In this document: positions 35,057 through 48,000 of the stretch, one piece after another
Numbering within the stretch: position 1 is the stretch's first letter
Layout of the letters: each line of letters begins with the position of its first letter
From: Sipunculus nudus
Taxonomy: Eukaryota > Annelida > Sipuncula > Golfingiida > Sipunculidae
Assembly: GCA_026874595.1 (NCBI GenBank)
Contig: CM049309.1
Span: 71,100,926-71,164,925, forward strand
Reading direction: 5' to 3'
Length of the DNA: 64,000 bases
Notes under the pieces: model-generated
Databases searched by the model: none
What the model saw: the letters and a program-made list of their open reading frames with translations, nothing else
What the model was told of the DNA's origin: nothing
Position numbers and translations under genes: made by a program

Positions 35057-36973
35057 ATCATGATACACCATATATATGCTTGCTAGTCTTCAACAAAAGA
35101 GATAGGCACCATGCATCATCCATCTATAAGGTTATTCCATCTTTTGTGGAATAAATATGGCAACAATTTACCAACAAGATTTGTCAAGTTCTTAAAAGGA
35201 GCATTCTTATGAAAACGTAGCATGTTTCACCTACACGTGTTATATTCTGACACTTGCTGCACCTAGCCAGCCCCGATATTGTGTTTATTGTATGTTAGTG
35301 TCTCTGAGGGATGGGCCAGGTGCTACTTGCGGACATCATTGACAAGGACAACGCTGATCCGGGCGGCCAGTGCCCTTTATTAAGTGGACGCGACAAATGA
35401 AACTAATTAAACTGTACATAACACGCAACAAATGACTACTTTGGTTGTCCATTAGGAAAATAATTAAGTGGCTTTCCGGGACAGGGCAAAGCTAATGATA
35501 AAATCGGAAAGAAATTCGGAAAATCAAAAAGGTTATTAAATGACATAAATTAGTTGCGGCCTATACAATCATTTCATGATTACATCATTGTAATTTCACT
35601 ATTCTAATAATTAATATATTTTTACCAGTTACTTGCATCGTGCACTACACGATAACCTCTCATTTTTCTGGTGTTATTTTATACTTTTTAAAATGAGCGA
35701 ATATTCATTCAATAATTTTATCAGTTTTGAAGTCATATGCCCATGTATCAGAGATCTAATTCGGACTTCATAATACAATTGACCTGACGGCGAGTGCGTG
35801 ATCGACAGCTCTATTAGCCAATCAGCGAACGTTATTGCCGGACTGAAAACGAGGCCATGTAAACACACGTGGAGGTCGGACATCAGGTCGGACATTCTTG
35901 ACACGTGTGTAAACTTTCAACTATAAATGCTCGATGGACCTCTCATAATAAATATATTTTATTTTTAATACGGTCGAGGCATATGTTGATAATTTTTATA
36001 AAAGTTACCCCAGGTATCATTCAAAGTAACAGCAATCTGTTTTCTTCCTTCTCTTCGTAATAAAATCACAAGACGAGAAACGCAGGGATGGGACAAGGCA
36101 TGCAGGCCCGATTTGGCCCTGTCATATATTGAGTCCATAATGACACATGAAATTTTCAGTTAGTCAAAAGACGCAGCCTAAATGATCCTATATATCATCT
36201 ATTGGTAAACACTGGCCTGTAACCAGTGCTAAAAAGTGTTACATTTTCCCCACACCAGCGCTTCACTCTTTAAGGTTGATGGGTATAAACAAAATGTATC
36301 AATCTTGGCCCTGTCGAATCAGAGCGTCTCCCACTCCCATGTGTTCGTGTGCATGAGACGATATGCAGTATTCATGTGTTCATATGCATGCGACGATATG
36401 CTATCTCCTGTTACCAAAAATATGTTTGATATATCTCTGGTAAAAGGTCAGTAACTTTTATTGACGAGGATACAAGTTTAATTGTATAGCCCTCTGCTTT
36501 ATTTTGTAACCATGTCGACAATTTACATAACAGTATGCATTTATTGGCACTCAAACTCAGTCAAAGATGCAAGACGGCTATTAATGCCTTACTGATTACT
36601 GGTGTTAGAACTTAACAACTCACAGACCTGTTGGTGTGATAAAAGCGCGAACTCAGATTTTGGTGATCGACCTAGATCTTCTGATTGTTCAATTGACAAA
36701 AAAAAAAAAAAAAATACAAATAAATCGTCAAGAAACTACCGAAAGACAAAGGTACAATCTTGAATCATTGAGCTGTTCTTTAATAAAATTAATATGTGTA
36801 ACTGTCGGCTATATTAAAGGTATAATGTTTATATTTTTCACAAAAATTTGGTCTGTTCATTTGTCTGTTATTTACAAAACTTAATATATTTAGTGATCAC
36901 ATAGCTTGTTGATTTTTTTTATAATATAAAACAATAATAATATTGCATTCTATGGCCGCATATGTATCCTGCT

Positions 36974-36989
36974 GGGGGGGGGGGGGGGG
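36974..36989. repeat. G16 homopolymer
   Basis: A run of 16 G followed by CA and six G. Confidence 0.95.
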
Positions 36990-37707
36990 CAGGGGGGTTT
37001 AAGAAAGAGAAGGGAAAAATGCTATTTTTTAGCTAGTAGTAAACAAAAAGCGATAAAAAATTCATATTTGTTATTATAATCCACTTGGAATCAGACATTA
37101 TGACAGCCATGAGTCATAATTAGAAAATAATCCTTAAAATGTTCCTGTTCAACAATAAACAAGATAAAATTTTTCGCTGACAATATGTGTTAACACCTAT
37201 TATGTACATTTCACTGAAATTGAGTGAGAAATTGTTAAAAATTAATTCACAGTTCATTTAGGCTATAATGATGCATTACACCAGAATATATAACAAATAC
37301 TTGTAAGTTGTAATAACGAAGTGAAACGGTGTTTACTTTCAATGACTGAATTATAAAGAAATGAAATAAAAACACCATTAAACATTCATGGTTATTATCT
37401 TCATGAAGATAATATTTTGATGCGTCACAGTGTCTTTTATACTAAACAAATACCACAGGTATGTCACAAATGGAGCATCACTTCAGTTCTCCTTGACATA
37501 TATACAATATATTTATATTATTACATGCAATGATGCATGGGTCACTGACTCTTGAGTGTTTAAAGCCTAAAGGAAGATTCTAAAAATTATTGCCACAGGT
37601 TGCCTTAACTGACAGAACAGCAGATTTTCTATAATATGCACATGTATAAAATAAAACAGTTATTTTGCACACACACACCCTCACACATGAACACAAATGT
37701 TTATATA

Positions 37708-37886
37708 CAGGCAAATCCAGAGGGCGTGGGGGAGGGGTTGAGCCGCAACAACCTTTCTTCAGAATTTTAAACTATTTTTTCTGGCCTGCATGGACCCGTC
37801 ACATTCTTGAGCAGGGGACCCTTTTATAGGTTTCTTATTAGTCTTCCTGGGTTGGACCCTCCCCTTTACAAACCCTTGATTCGCCC

Positions 37887-37889
<3 letters not shown>
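37708..37889. mobile_element. MITE-like element of about 182 bp, same end type as 23886-24068
   Basis: It begins CAGGCAAATCCAGAGGG and ends CCCTTGATTCGCCCCTG, imperfect inverted ends related to CAGGGGCRRATC. A (TA)n run starts at its right boundary. No coding potential. Confidence 0.6.

Positions 37890-37890
<1 letters not shown>

Positions 37891-37936
<46 letters not shown>
37891..37936. repeat. (TA)n microsatellite abutting a MITE end
   Basis: A TA run of 23 units beginning one base after the CCCCTG end of the preceding element. Confidence 0.95.
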
Positions 37937-37941
<5 letters not shown>

Positions 37942-40900
37942 TTGTCCCATCACATCTTTTAAAAGAATACAAAAGACTTAAGGACCTTCATAAATAATAT
38001 CTATATCATACATGCATTTAAATTTCTTCTTGTACACACATCTTTCTTCCTGTGTATAAACAGGAGGCTTCCTATTAAAAACATCAATATACATGCAATA
38101 TTTTATAATAATTTCAGCTTCAGTTTTATTTCATAATTTTCTCAGAATATTAAATTTTATAAAAAAAAAAACACGTTGTGATGTTCACTCACCATCTGTG
38201 ATTTTACTTGCCCTTCAAGTTCAATAATTTATTGTTTGAATACTGGTATTGACACTTGTTCGATTTTTATTATTAATTTTAATTAGATGACCAATTAACT
38301 AACTTTCAAAGGTTATAAAATCTCTGCTTGAGCAATACATATTAAGCAAGGCTTCCTTTAAGTTTAATGATTATAAAAAAGGAGTTGCCCCCCCCCCCCC
38401 CCCCCCCCATCCAATGACAGCATATATATGTCGCTTTAACTTGTATGGAAGCAACACTTTTTACGTTGTCATCTTTAATTTTTTGATGAAACTGCACCCT
38501 ATGTCATAGACAAATATTTTAATAACTGTTACTTTGTTGTTGTTCAAATTTGTTCTGCTATACTTGAACAAGTTGTAAATTTTAACCAACCGCTGAAGTG
38601 TCAAGGCTGAGTGATGAGAGGGGTCAGCTGATTCGTTCTCTGACACCGGCCGTATCGAGCAGAAACGGGCGCAAATTCATCTAACTTCTCAATTTTATAT
38701 TTAAAACATCTCTGTAGCCTACATATGTACACTTTAACCTAAGGGTGCTTTCTTGGTAAAATTAATACTGTTTGAAGCCTGGTGCAATATACGGCTGAAG
38801 TGCCGGTTCCACGTGTAAAAGAAGCACGCTTTTTTGGTTTAATGTCCTACCTAGCAACCGTATCCAACGTGGGCGGAGCTAACTCGTCCATGCCGTCACG
38901 TCAATCACTTACCTGTTTGACTAATGGTTTACTCTATCATATATTTTATTAATAAAACTTCGGTTTATGATGCATTTTATTGAATTAGAATATTTCATTA
39001 TTCAGAGTCATAGAATTGTGTTCGGATTTCCTCTTAGTAATTGATTCCTCATATAATTCAAAAAGATGGTTGCTTTTTTGTGAAATAAAGTCTCCAAAAT
39101 ATAGATGATAATAAGAGAGCTTGGCCCACTGGGAATAATTCCAAATGCGTTTTCATAAGAACGGGCAGACCTATACAAGACAGACTGTGGGTGTCTGACT
39201 CACTGTCTTGCGCATGATTCACCTGGTTAATTACAGCTTTAATCATGCATACATTGATTGGTTTTTGAGTGCATCAATCATTACTCAGTCCTGCGCGCAA
39301 TGCACTCATTGCAGGTTGCACCAGATGCCATAAATAAAATACCATGGCAACACGTGCTCCTTTAATAGCTACGAGTCTCATCCGCGCATATATCAAGATG
39401 TGCAGCGCTGCTCACTGAAGAATTAAGACACCAGATTTAACAATGGACCTTTCCCCCTACACCAGCACCATCTGTCGGCGACGACCGACACTGAATGTTC
39501 GGGTCTGGCATATTGTTAAATACTTTGCCGACTCTATATTGAAATAAGGATCATTTCAATTAAGCCCCGGATGTGAATAGCACATATGGGCTTAACCTTG
39601 AAATCAAGTTAACTATGCTTTCTTTATGCAAAGGGATTCTGAACGTTATTAAGACCAACAGGGACTGACAAGCAAATATAAATATAACATAGACAACGAC
39701 TGGACAAGATTAATTCATCTCATACAGCTGTCCAAACTAACGGTCCAGTGAGACATAGATAACACAAATAAATATATGATATACAATCGTCTATCCTAGA
39801 ACGATTTCTTATTTTCCATGGACTCAAAGGAAACTCATATATGTCCTTAATGCGTGTACATTGTGCATTTAGTGACACCGTGCACATCGTTTAACGTACA
39901 CAGGTTAAGTCCAAACAGATGCCACCAAAACATCGGTGTTCTGTCAAGCGTTGAATATATCGTACTTAGAGGCCTTTACATCGCTTACCTCGGCTACAGG
40001 AGGGAAGGCCTTTTATGGCCCATCTTGTTCGTCTATCATCAGTTATATCGCCGTGAGAAATGCCCTTGGCACCTTGCGAGTGACTAGTCTACAATGATGA
40101 GCTCCGTTTTCTCTCTGTACAGTTCTCTCCCACATAACAATGGAAAAAGTACCTGTTATCCTTCAAGTTCCAGGTGTCTTCGTCTGCGTGTGTAGGGCTT
40201 TATCGTTTTGCCCCTGACTGTTAACAGTGTTACCATTGTGGTCCTGTAACTTAAGGTGTTTTGTGCTGAATGTATTTTGAAATCTCGCCAACAGACTCCT
40301 ATACTGTTCTCATTACATATATACAGCCTGCACTATTAGAGCCTTATATGCACTTTAATATCAAGGCATATCTTACCCCCAGTATCTCCACGCACAAAAG
40401 CACGCACACATACATCCAAGAAAATATATTAGAAAATCAGGGGTCCCCATAGTTAACGTGTTTATGTCACATATACACATTTTATTGCCCTGCATGTGTC
40501 TTATTTTTACATTGCTTACTTTAAAATCACTCAACGAGCAAGGGTGATTTGCACCGACATTTTTTCATTAACATTTTAAATGTTACGTCTTACGTCTTTA
40601 CAGACGAACATTTACGACGGCAAGCGTTAAAATCGAAAAAAAAAAACAGAGTACTTTCCTTCTTTCGAATACGGAAGTGAGATCTAGATCGTGATCTTGT
40701 GTATATACCTGTCAGTAACCCGACAAAGTGGACTCTGTGCGTGTTGGTCAGGCCCAGATTATACCCATGCATTCTACTCCGGAGCATTCCGGACAAATTC
40801 AACGGTCAGCGGCCGGTCATTATTGGACACACGATGCATTATACCACCAACAAGTGGGCGACGGTGCTGGCAAACACAAGCCAACCTACCGTGAACCCCA

Positions 40901-43900
40901 AATCACAATAGTAAATTCACACACTAGAGAAAGCATCGATGCCTGAATATATATACAACGGGTTGTTTCCACTTGTTACCCTAAACCTAACCTTGTTAAA
41001 GAAAGAAAAAATATGTGCAACTTGTATACTGGCATAAACGAATGTCCAAAATATGTGGTGTGTGGGCGCATGAGAGAACGCTCAAACGTATGAATTTTCA
41101 AGTGTGGAAAAGGAATCTCCATAAATATAGGCATATTTTAAATTTAGAAAGAAACACCATATTAAATCAACATGTAGGCTTGTTTAAGTAGACAACGAAA
41201 GTAATTAAAGTACAGACGCACAAGTTTCAATGTAGTCTGTCATTATATATAGGTTTTAGATAATTATAGACTAATTCACCGAAGTGCAATTAAGGTGCCA
41301 AGCTATTCTCTGCGACGAGCGTATAATTAGTGAGGTTTTGCCATTGAACTGACCATCGGTGACGCCTGAATGAGCGGTGTTCATGGAAACTAATTATGTG
41401 TAAAATGACACCGGATGCAAATGAATGGTGTCAGTATACCTGGCACCGAGTAAACCACTTGAGACGGAAGTTACTCTTCCCAAGTTCATCTGTCAGAATA
41501 ACAAATTACCTAATACATTATGTAATAATTTTAGAAATCACCCATGAGTTCACTGATCCACCTCTTTGAACTATCGCCTTTATGTTCGTATATAGTGTAT
41601 ACCAGTTATAGAATACATCAATGTACACGATTTTATCACGTATCATGATCATTCATGAATCTATAACATGCATTTACTTTTATATATAGGAACAGTTGAA
41701 AATAGTCTAGATCTATACAATATTTACTTGCATGGTTTCAGAGTTGCTAATGACTTATAATGGTTATATATAACTACACTTTCTTCTTTAAGGTTGTATA
41801 TGGTTAACCGTTTTGTATATGAAAATAGTGTTAACGGATGACTCATATAAAACTTTGTTATAAATGGTTGTTATTTATGTGAACAAGGAAATGACAGGCC
41901 AGGTGATGAGAATGATATCGTTGACATAAGGAAACATTTACCGAGGAATGAAAACCCCAGGAACCATGATCTGCAGTCAGGCCTTTTTTTTGCACCATTC
42001 TGTTTATGAATTGAAAATAAATTAATAAACCATAATCTTTATGTCATCTACAGTTGAACTGAAAGTTTATTGGACCGTATTCAATAACGTCCTGTCCCTG
42101 TGAAACCTGCCTAAGACTCGATGTGCGATTCTATATTTTTATTATGTATCCCATGGTACCTCTAGACTGACATTTATAACAGGTTTTGTCTCGTCACTCA
42201 TACTGCACACTAATTATGATTGTACATTTCTCTTGTATGACTTCATAACACAATAATGCAAAGAACGATATTTTACACATGTATAAATAAATAATTTCTA
42301 TGAAAGTGTCATACTAATATCGGTATATTCGCACAAATTATAAATCATGATAAGATTGATTTTGGGACAGACTGTTCCGTTTATTATATGTTAAAAAACA
42401 TATAATTATATATATTGTATATGATGCATGGGTATAGCGCCTTCTGAGGGGTTGTCGTCACACAAATAATATGTTACTAACGTTTTTTTCTGTTGGGCAG
42501 GTGTCACACGGGGAGACAGGAAGCGCTGCGTCTTGGTCTGGTTGTTTTGAAGCACCTTTTCCCCATGCAATTTACTAACGGTGTATACACATCGTATAAC
42601 GGTTATACCTCGGTAATAATGCTAAATGGGTATTCTACGGTGTTTGTTTTACGGGTGACTTGTGCAAATCTGACAAGCATACCAACAGTAGCTTAGACTT
42701 ACCTGGCATATAATATGTTGCTAGTAGCAGTAATAATACGCGGGAGCAAAAATATCCGCTGACTCTTGTAGGATTCATAGTTGTCTGACGACTTCAAATC
42801 AACCCTCTTGAATTCCAACAAAGGCTGTATGAAGACCGATCTTGTATTCTTTTTGTATGTGGTAGAATTATCCAGTTATATGCGGCACTTCTAGATCTTA
42901 GCGGCAGCCTGTGTAATGCGCTCAAATCTTTGGCAGGACGATTCCTAAGTTACCGGTATCACCATACGTTTTCCACTGTAGCATAATCCATGGGGCGTAT
43001 ATGGTTTGAACTTCTGTCGGAAACTAATTACCAGGCAATGTGCAAAATAATAAAATCCACTTAAATCACATGGGTACGTTCTATGGTCCCGGCGTCTATA
43101 AAGTCCAAGCAGCAATGTTGTGACTGGAGATTCTGTTCAAGAGGATGAGGTTGCCACACCTTATTCTACAAAAACGACCTTTCAATGTTCAGCGGTTTAT
43201 ACATCGGCCAGGAGGCATGGAGGTGGAACGCGGTTGACAATAGGAAGAGCGGGTCTCTGGCAGACGATGGGCCGTCACAGATAAAACCACCATTTAAATG
43301 AGGCGGTCCTTACGTCCTTGGAGGTCAGTTTTCTTTTTCTAACTGTGAACCGGCATCATTGGTTAGCGGACTGCCTCAACCCTGCGATGGACCTCGCACG
43401 CGGTGTAGACCAGAAAGCTCCCACTGATAATTTGGTTGCAGTGTTCTGGAACGGCCGACCTACACGTATGGCAAGGATCTTACTTTTAACATATATTTCG
43501 GTCGACATTAGTTAGCGGTTGAGCGGTCCTCTCTGGTATTGTTATTATAATTCACGCGCCCGTTTGTAGGGCACTAGAGGAACACCACTCGCATATGAGG
43601 CCACCGTTACTGTTTGTCTTAACTTAGTAGGTTCTATGTCCAGACGAAGATCGTGTATCCATAAAGATCAAATACACCAAACTTAACCGAACAAACATTC
43701 GTAGTCCCAAGTACACAAATTTAAATCTGATGCTGCCCGCGGAAATGTCCACTCACTTGTGTCGAAAAGCGCCCTACAGTTGATGCGGGTTGGTAACCTC
43801 ACGTGTTAGAGAAGTCATCTGGATGTTTCGACTGGTTCATGGCAAATATTTTGATGAATGTCTCCCCATGAAAAAAGACAAGGTTTATAAACGACCAGCC

Positions 43901-44791
43901 AAGGCCACAAGTCAAACTTGTTCACCCCCACGCCCGAGGGGTGTTCATAAACAATCAGCAAGCAATTCAAAGCATTCCTCAGTGATAACGGACTACAATA
44001 ATCTAACATTTATCACACGGCATCGTGTTGTGCCCCTTTATCAGCTGATGGTTTGTATAAAATAGGACGACAAAAGAGAAGATTATAATTTTATTGATAA
44101 TCATAACCTTTTATATAACATCACCGTTTGTCTATACGGACGCCAATAGACATCATATATGTGGTCTGCAAAAAAAAAGTTCGTATCGCAGGATAAATAT
44201 GTTATAATGGCAAAAGGGTGGTTTATTTACGTTTTGCCGCATACTTGTTAATGCTTATTGATTCTGATGCAAAACTAGTCTTCTATAATGTTGACTTGGT
44301 TAATTTAAGGCTATAGCTACAATATTTTATCAGGTATGCCCTTGATTTTTGACATGCACCCTGAATTTCCTGAGATGTCAATCTCCCAAGCTGAGGTAAA
44401 GTTCTTGTTCAAGTACAAAGCTTCTGGAACTGTCAAGAAACCAAGTACATTTCAAGTACTAGTCAAATGCAGCAAATTTTATAATTTATTTAATAAAAAG
44501 CAACCACTTACTTTAAACTTAACATGAACAGAGTCAAATGTGGTCAGAATTTCTTAGAATCATGACAGACATGTATCAAGACGTGTACTCCCAAGATATG
44601 TCTTGAATATGTCTTGATAAATTTTCAGAAAAACTGTTTTGCCTTTTAATGTAATTACCAGTACCTGTACCTGAACAGATCTCTGTACTTGACCCAAACC
44701 TTGAGTCTCCTATAGTTTGTTCCCTCCTATGTGTCACTGAATGAATTAGAAATTACTGAAATCTGAGTTTGAAATGACAAATTCAACCCTT
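37937..44791. other. intergenic, no gene recognised
   Basis: It holds a C21 run (38388-38408). Three overlapping plus-strand ORFs at 40691-40946 lie in a slightly GC-richer patch but match nothing I know. ORFs at 43318-44065 are likewise featureless. Confidence 0.5.
38388..38408. repeat. C21 homopolymer
   Basis: A run of 21 C. Confidence 0.95.
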
Positions 44792-45080
44792 TAGGCAAAT
44801 AAAAGGTATGGTTCTCATGCACTTTTCTCAGAAATCAGTGCGGGCGGGCGGTTTTTTATTATGTTTTTTTTGTATGTTTCGATAAAAATGTCATATGATT
44901 TAAAAAAAAATCATGTTAATAACATATTTTTTTTTCTAAACAGGTAAAACCACTACATAACAAAGAAAAACCTATCAAAAGTGTATAATTTTATCTTCTT
45001 GAAATATGAAAATCGAAATAAATATTTTTGATGCGGGGGTGGGAGGGGTAAAATTGACACGGGCGATTTGAATAAAAAGG
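44792..45080. mobile_element. truncated copy of the 340-bp inverted-repeat element
   Basis: It matches 22845-23186 from the left end (AAAGGTATGGTTCTCATGCA) through GCGGGCGGGCGG, GTATGTTTCGATAAAAATG and TTTTATCTTCTTGAAA to GATGCGGG. The right terminal inverted repeat is missing. Confidence 0.75.
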
Positions 45081-48000
45081 GTGTGCTGTGCTGTGATTGT
45101 TGTATAAACGGGTATAAAACTTTGCTTATAATGGTTAAGGCGTCATCTTTAGACCACCCGGCGACAGTTCCTCGCAAATGCCTTCAAGGCCTTATGGTGA
45201 AAACACGATAGAGAATATCTCCAATGTCTTAACCACAGGATATGACTTGAGGATTATTTCTACAGCCACGTGCATATATAAAACATGAAACCCGGAAGGA
45301 TTAATAAAAACAAACCATTCACTGTAAAAAAAAAATGTTCCATTGGGTGGAGAAGGGGTGGGGGTGATGTTGTTTTTAATGTTCTTGTTGTATGCAAACG
45401 TTTCTTCTTTCGAAGATTTACACCAGTGAATTAAGGGTTATTTAGTGTATTTTTTGTAACTTCCAAAAATACACTAAATTAACCTAAATTTGAACAACAG
45501 AAACAAAAAAAGAACAACACGCAAGGTGAAATACCTAAAGTCTTTAAATTGATGATGCACAAAAAGTGAAAAGCTGCAATACGTAAATGTTGCTCGAAAA
45601 GGTCAAATACGATGTATAATGTACTTGACAAGGAATGTTGCCCAGTCCTATAATACGTTCTGGAAAGCATAGCTCATGCAGGGTAAGTTCAACAGATTAA
45701 TCCAGAGAAATATGATTATATACCAAGTATGGCGCAATGACCCGATGCGTCATACTGCAAGGTTTGTGATTAATCAATTATATAGTAATACGACGTAAAA
45801 AACTGTCATTCTAAAAACAGGATCTGTCTTACATTAATAGTGTATGTTGGCTCAGAGGCATGAATACCCTGAATCACATACTGCGCTGGTTTGTCCTTTT
45901 TTTTTAAAGCAAAACACTAAACGTAAGGGCGCAAAGACACTATTTTTACTTAAATAATTTTTAGTTTTAAATATGATACATAAATTTTGTTGTTATATTG
46001 CATAAGGAATTATCTGAAATACAATAACAAAAATTAAGTGTATAAAAAAGCATTCACTGATAAACAGCGCAAGAGAATACACAAAGAAATACGTACACAC
46101 ACATATATATGATATATATATATATGGCATATATATTGTTTATAAATATGTCTGGTCCTGTGCTGGTGCTTACTAAATCTCGGTGCTTTTCTCGTATGTC
46201 CGAGATCTGGCCCACTGGCCAGTGACGTAAGTGTATGCAGGGGCATGTAAAGTCAACATACACTGGCTACTTGAGGGCATATTTGTCTGAAACCTTCAAA
46301 CACTCACCTCTGACTTGTGTTCCTTGACGTGGGAGGACAATGAGCTTAACATAAAGGAGGGTGACTGCATGAATGAAGACCTGTATGAAGAAGACATTGA
46401 CACAAACCCATGGACACTGGCTTTACCACCATTCGATACGCTCCAGGAGGGGCGTTTCATTGCTGAAGGTTATTGGGAGAAAAATTGGTACATCCCTAGC
46501 CGAGAATACACGATTCATAAGCACTTTATGTTGCACTGATATGACCAATTTTGAGTCATGACGTCAGTCATACGAAAAACTTCGCGGCAATGGCCATCCG
46601 TCCTATTGCATCGGTGTTGCTGTATACGGATGGTACTCTGAACATTAGTCTTAGAGTGAAAAATTGATGCAAGTCAATACAGGTGATTGTACAAATCATT
46701 TTGATAAATCCCGTCTCTATGGTAACCGCTGTCAATATTTAAAAAAAATTGTGTGATTTTCAAGTATCCTGAGTTATAATTGAATCTCTACCGCGCCTAG
46801 TGGTTGGGAAGTAGGTCTTACACAAACATACTAATTATCGGTTGGTCTAATTGCTGTAAGTGAAATGTACTTTTTGGCCATATGGCGTTGTCAGAAAAGA
46901 CGAAAATAGGCCTACATGTATTTGTTTCCCAATCGAGAGTATCAGAGCGACTTTTGATGATAAATACTGCCACTCTGACATATCGGCAGACTCTCCCATG
47001 TCTGAGGGTAAAACCCATTCTAGTAGAACCCCGACATAGCACAAGACGTTTTGCTTCCCACCTTTGTCTAAGACGGTACAAAACATCAATGGAAGGCGTC
47101 ATTGACGCGATGGTACCATATATTCATAAGAACATATAGAGAGAGACAGACAGACATACGGACAGACCCCTTTGCAATACGCTTTCCCTGCCGAGGTGGG
47201 GTAAATATTCAGATAAGAAATTAATGTGTGTATATATACAAAATTACTAGTATATACTCTCTCCCCAAGATTTCGTTCACTTCTGAGTCCACTGTTGAGG
47301 AGAATATAGCTTTACAGGCGGACAAATTCTGTACCGGAGATGGACTCTTATTTATACATGACTTATACCAGACGTACTAATCTAAGCTACATGATTCATG
47401 CACGAGTGCTGGCTGAGATTGTTCTCGGAATATTTTGAATAATTACCGATCCCTTCGAGTCGTCTGCTCGTGACGTGGTGGTTTCATGCACTCCCTCCAC
47501 TTCCCATCATCCAGCTCGAGGTTACACGGCCTTTCTTTTCAGTTTACATGAATGTAACATTCAATGAATAATATGCTTCCTTTTATATATATACACGTCA
47601 TTTTTAGTGTAAAGAGAACATTCGAAGACGGGGTCATACAGCAAAACAGTACAGACGTACCTGCTAATTTGTAAATTACAATAGACATGTAGACCTAATC
47701 GCAAGTACTGCGATGTGTATTTCAGAAATGAGACACAAGGATCTAAAGCGTTTTATCCCTTTAAAAGTCGTCGGTCATATTCCGATGCCAGATGAACAGG
47801 TACACAACCACATATTAAATCAAACATTAAGCATTTGTAGTAGAACAAGTTCTGCCATCGCATGGTCAAGATTGCACTCAAGATTGCACTGAATCCTACT
47901 GCACCATTTTTCATTTTTCGGGAAAACGGAATGTATTTAAGTACGCTGGGTTTTCCTCTTTAATTATTCGTATTATATCAGTGTATATAGGACATTTACA

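Larger units (their letters stand above)
28748..37707. other. long intergenic stretch, no confident gene
   Basis: It holds (TA)n tracts at 31282-31363 and 34989-35054, a G16 run at 36974-36989 and two perfect 20-bp palindromes (31389, 37394). There is also a possible tRNA-derived SINE remnant (30570-30705) and a small basic ORF at 32889-33059. A CCAAT box (35815) and a TATA-like ATAAATG near 35922 suggest a promoter, but no gene was found there. Confidence 0.5.

Noticed and set aside
40691-40946. Three overlapping plus-strand ORFs in different frames
   Set aside because: Overlap in all frames with no recognisable domain, no splice sites and no codon preference; most likely a stop-poor patch.
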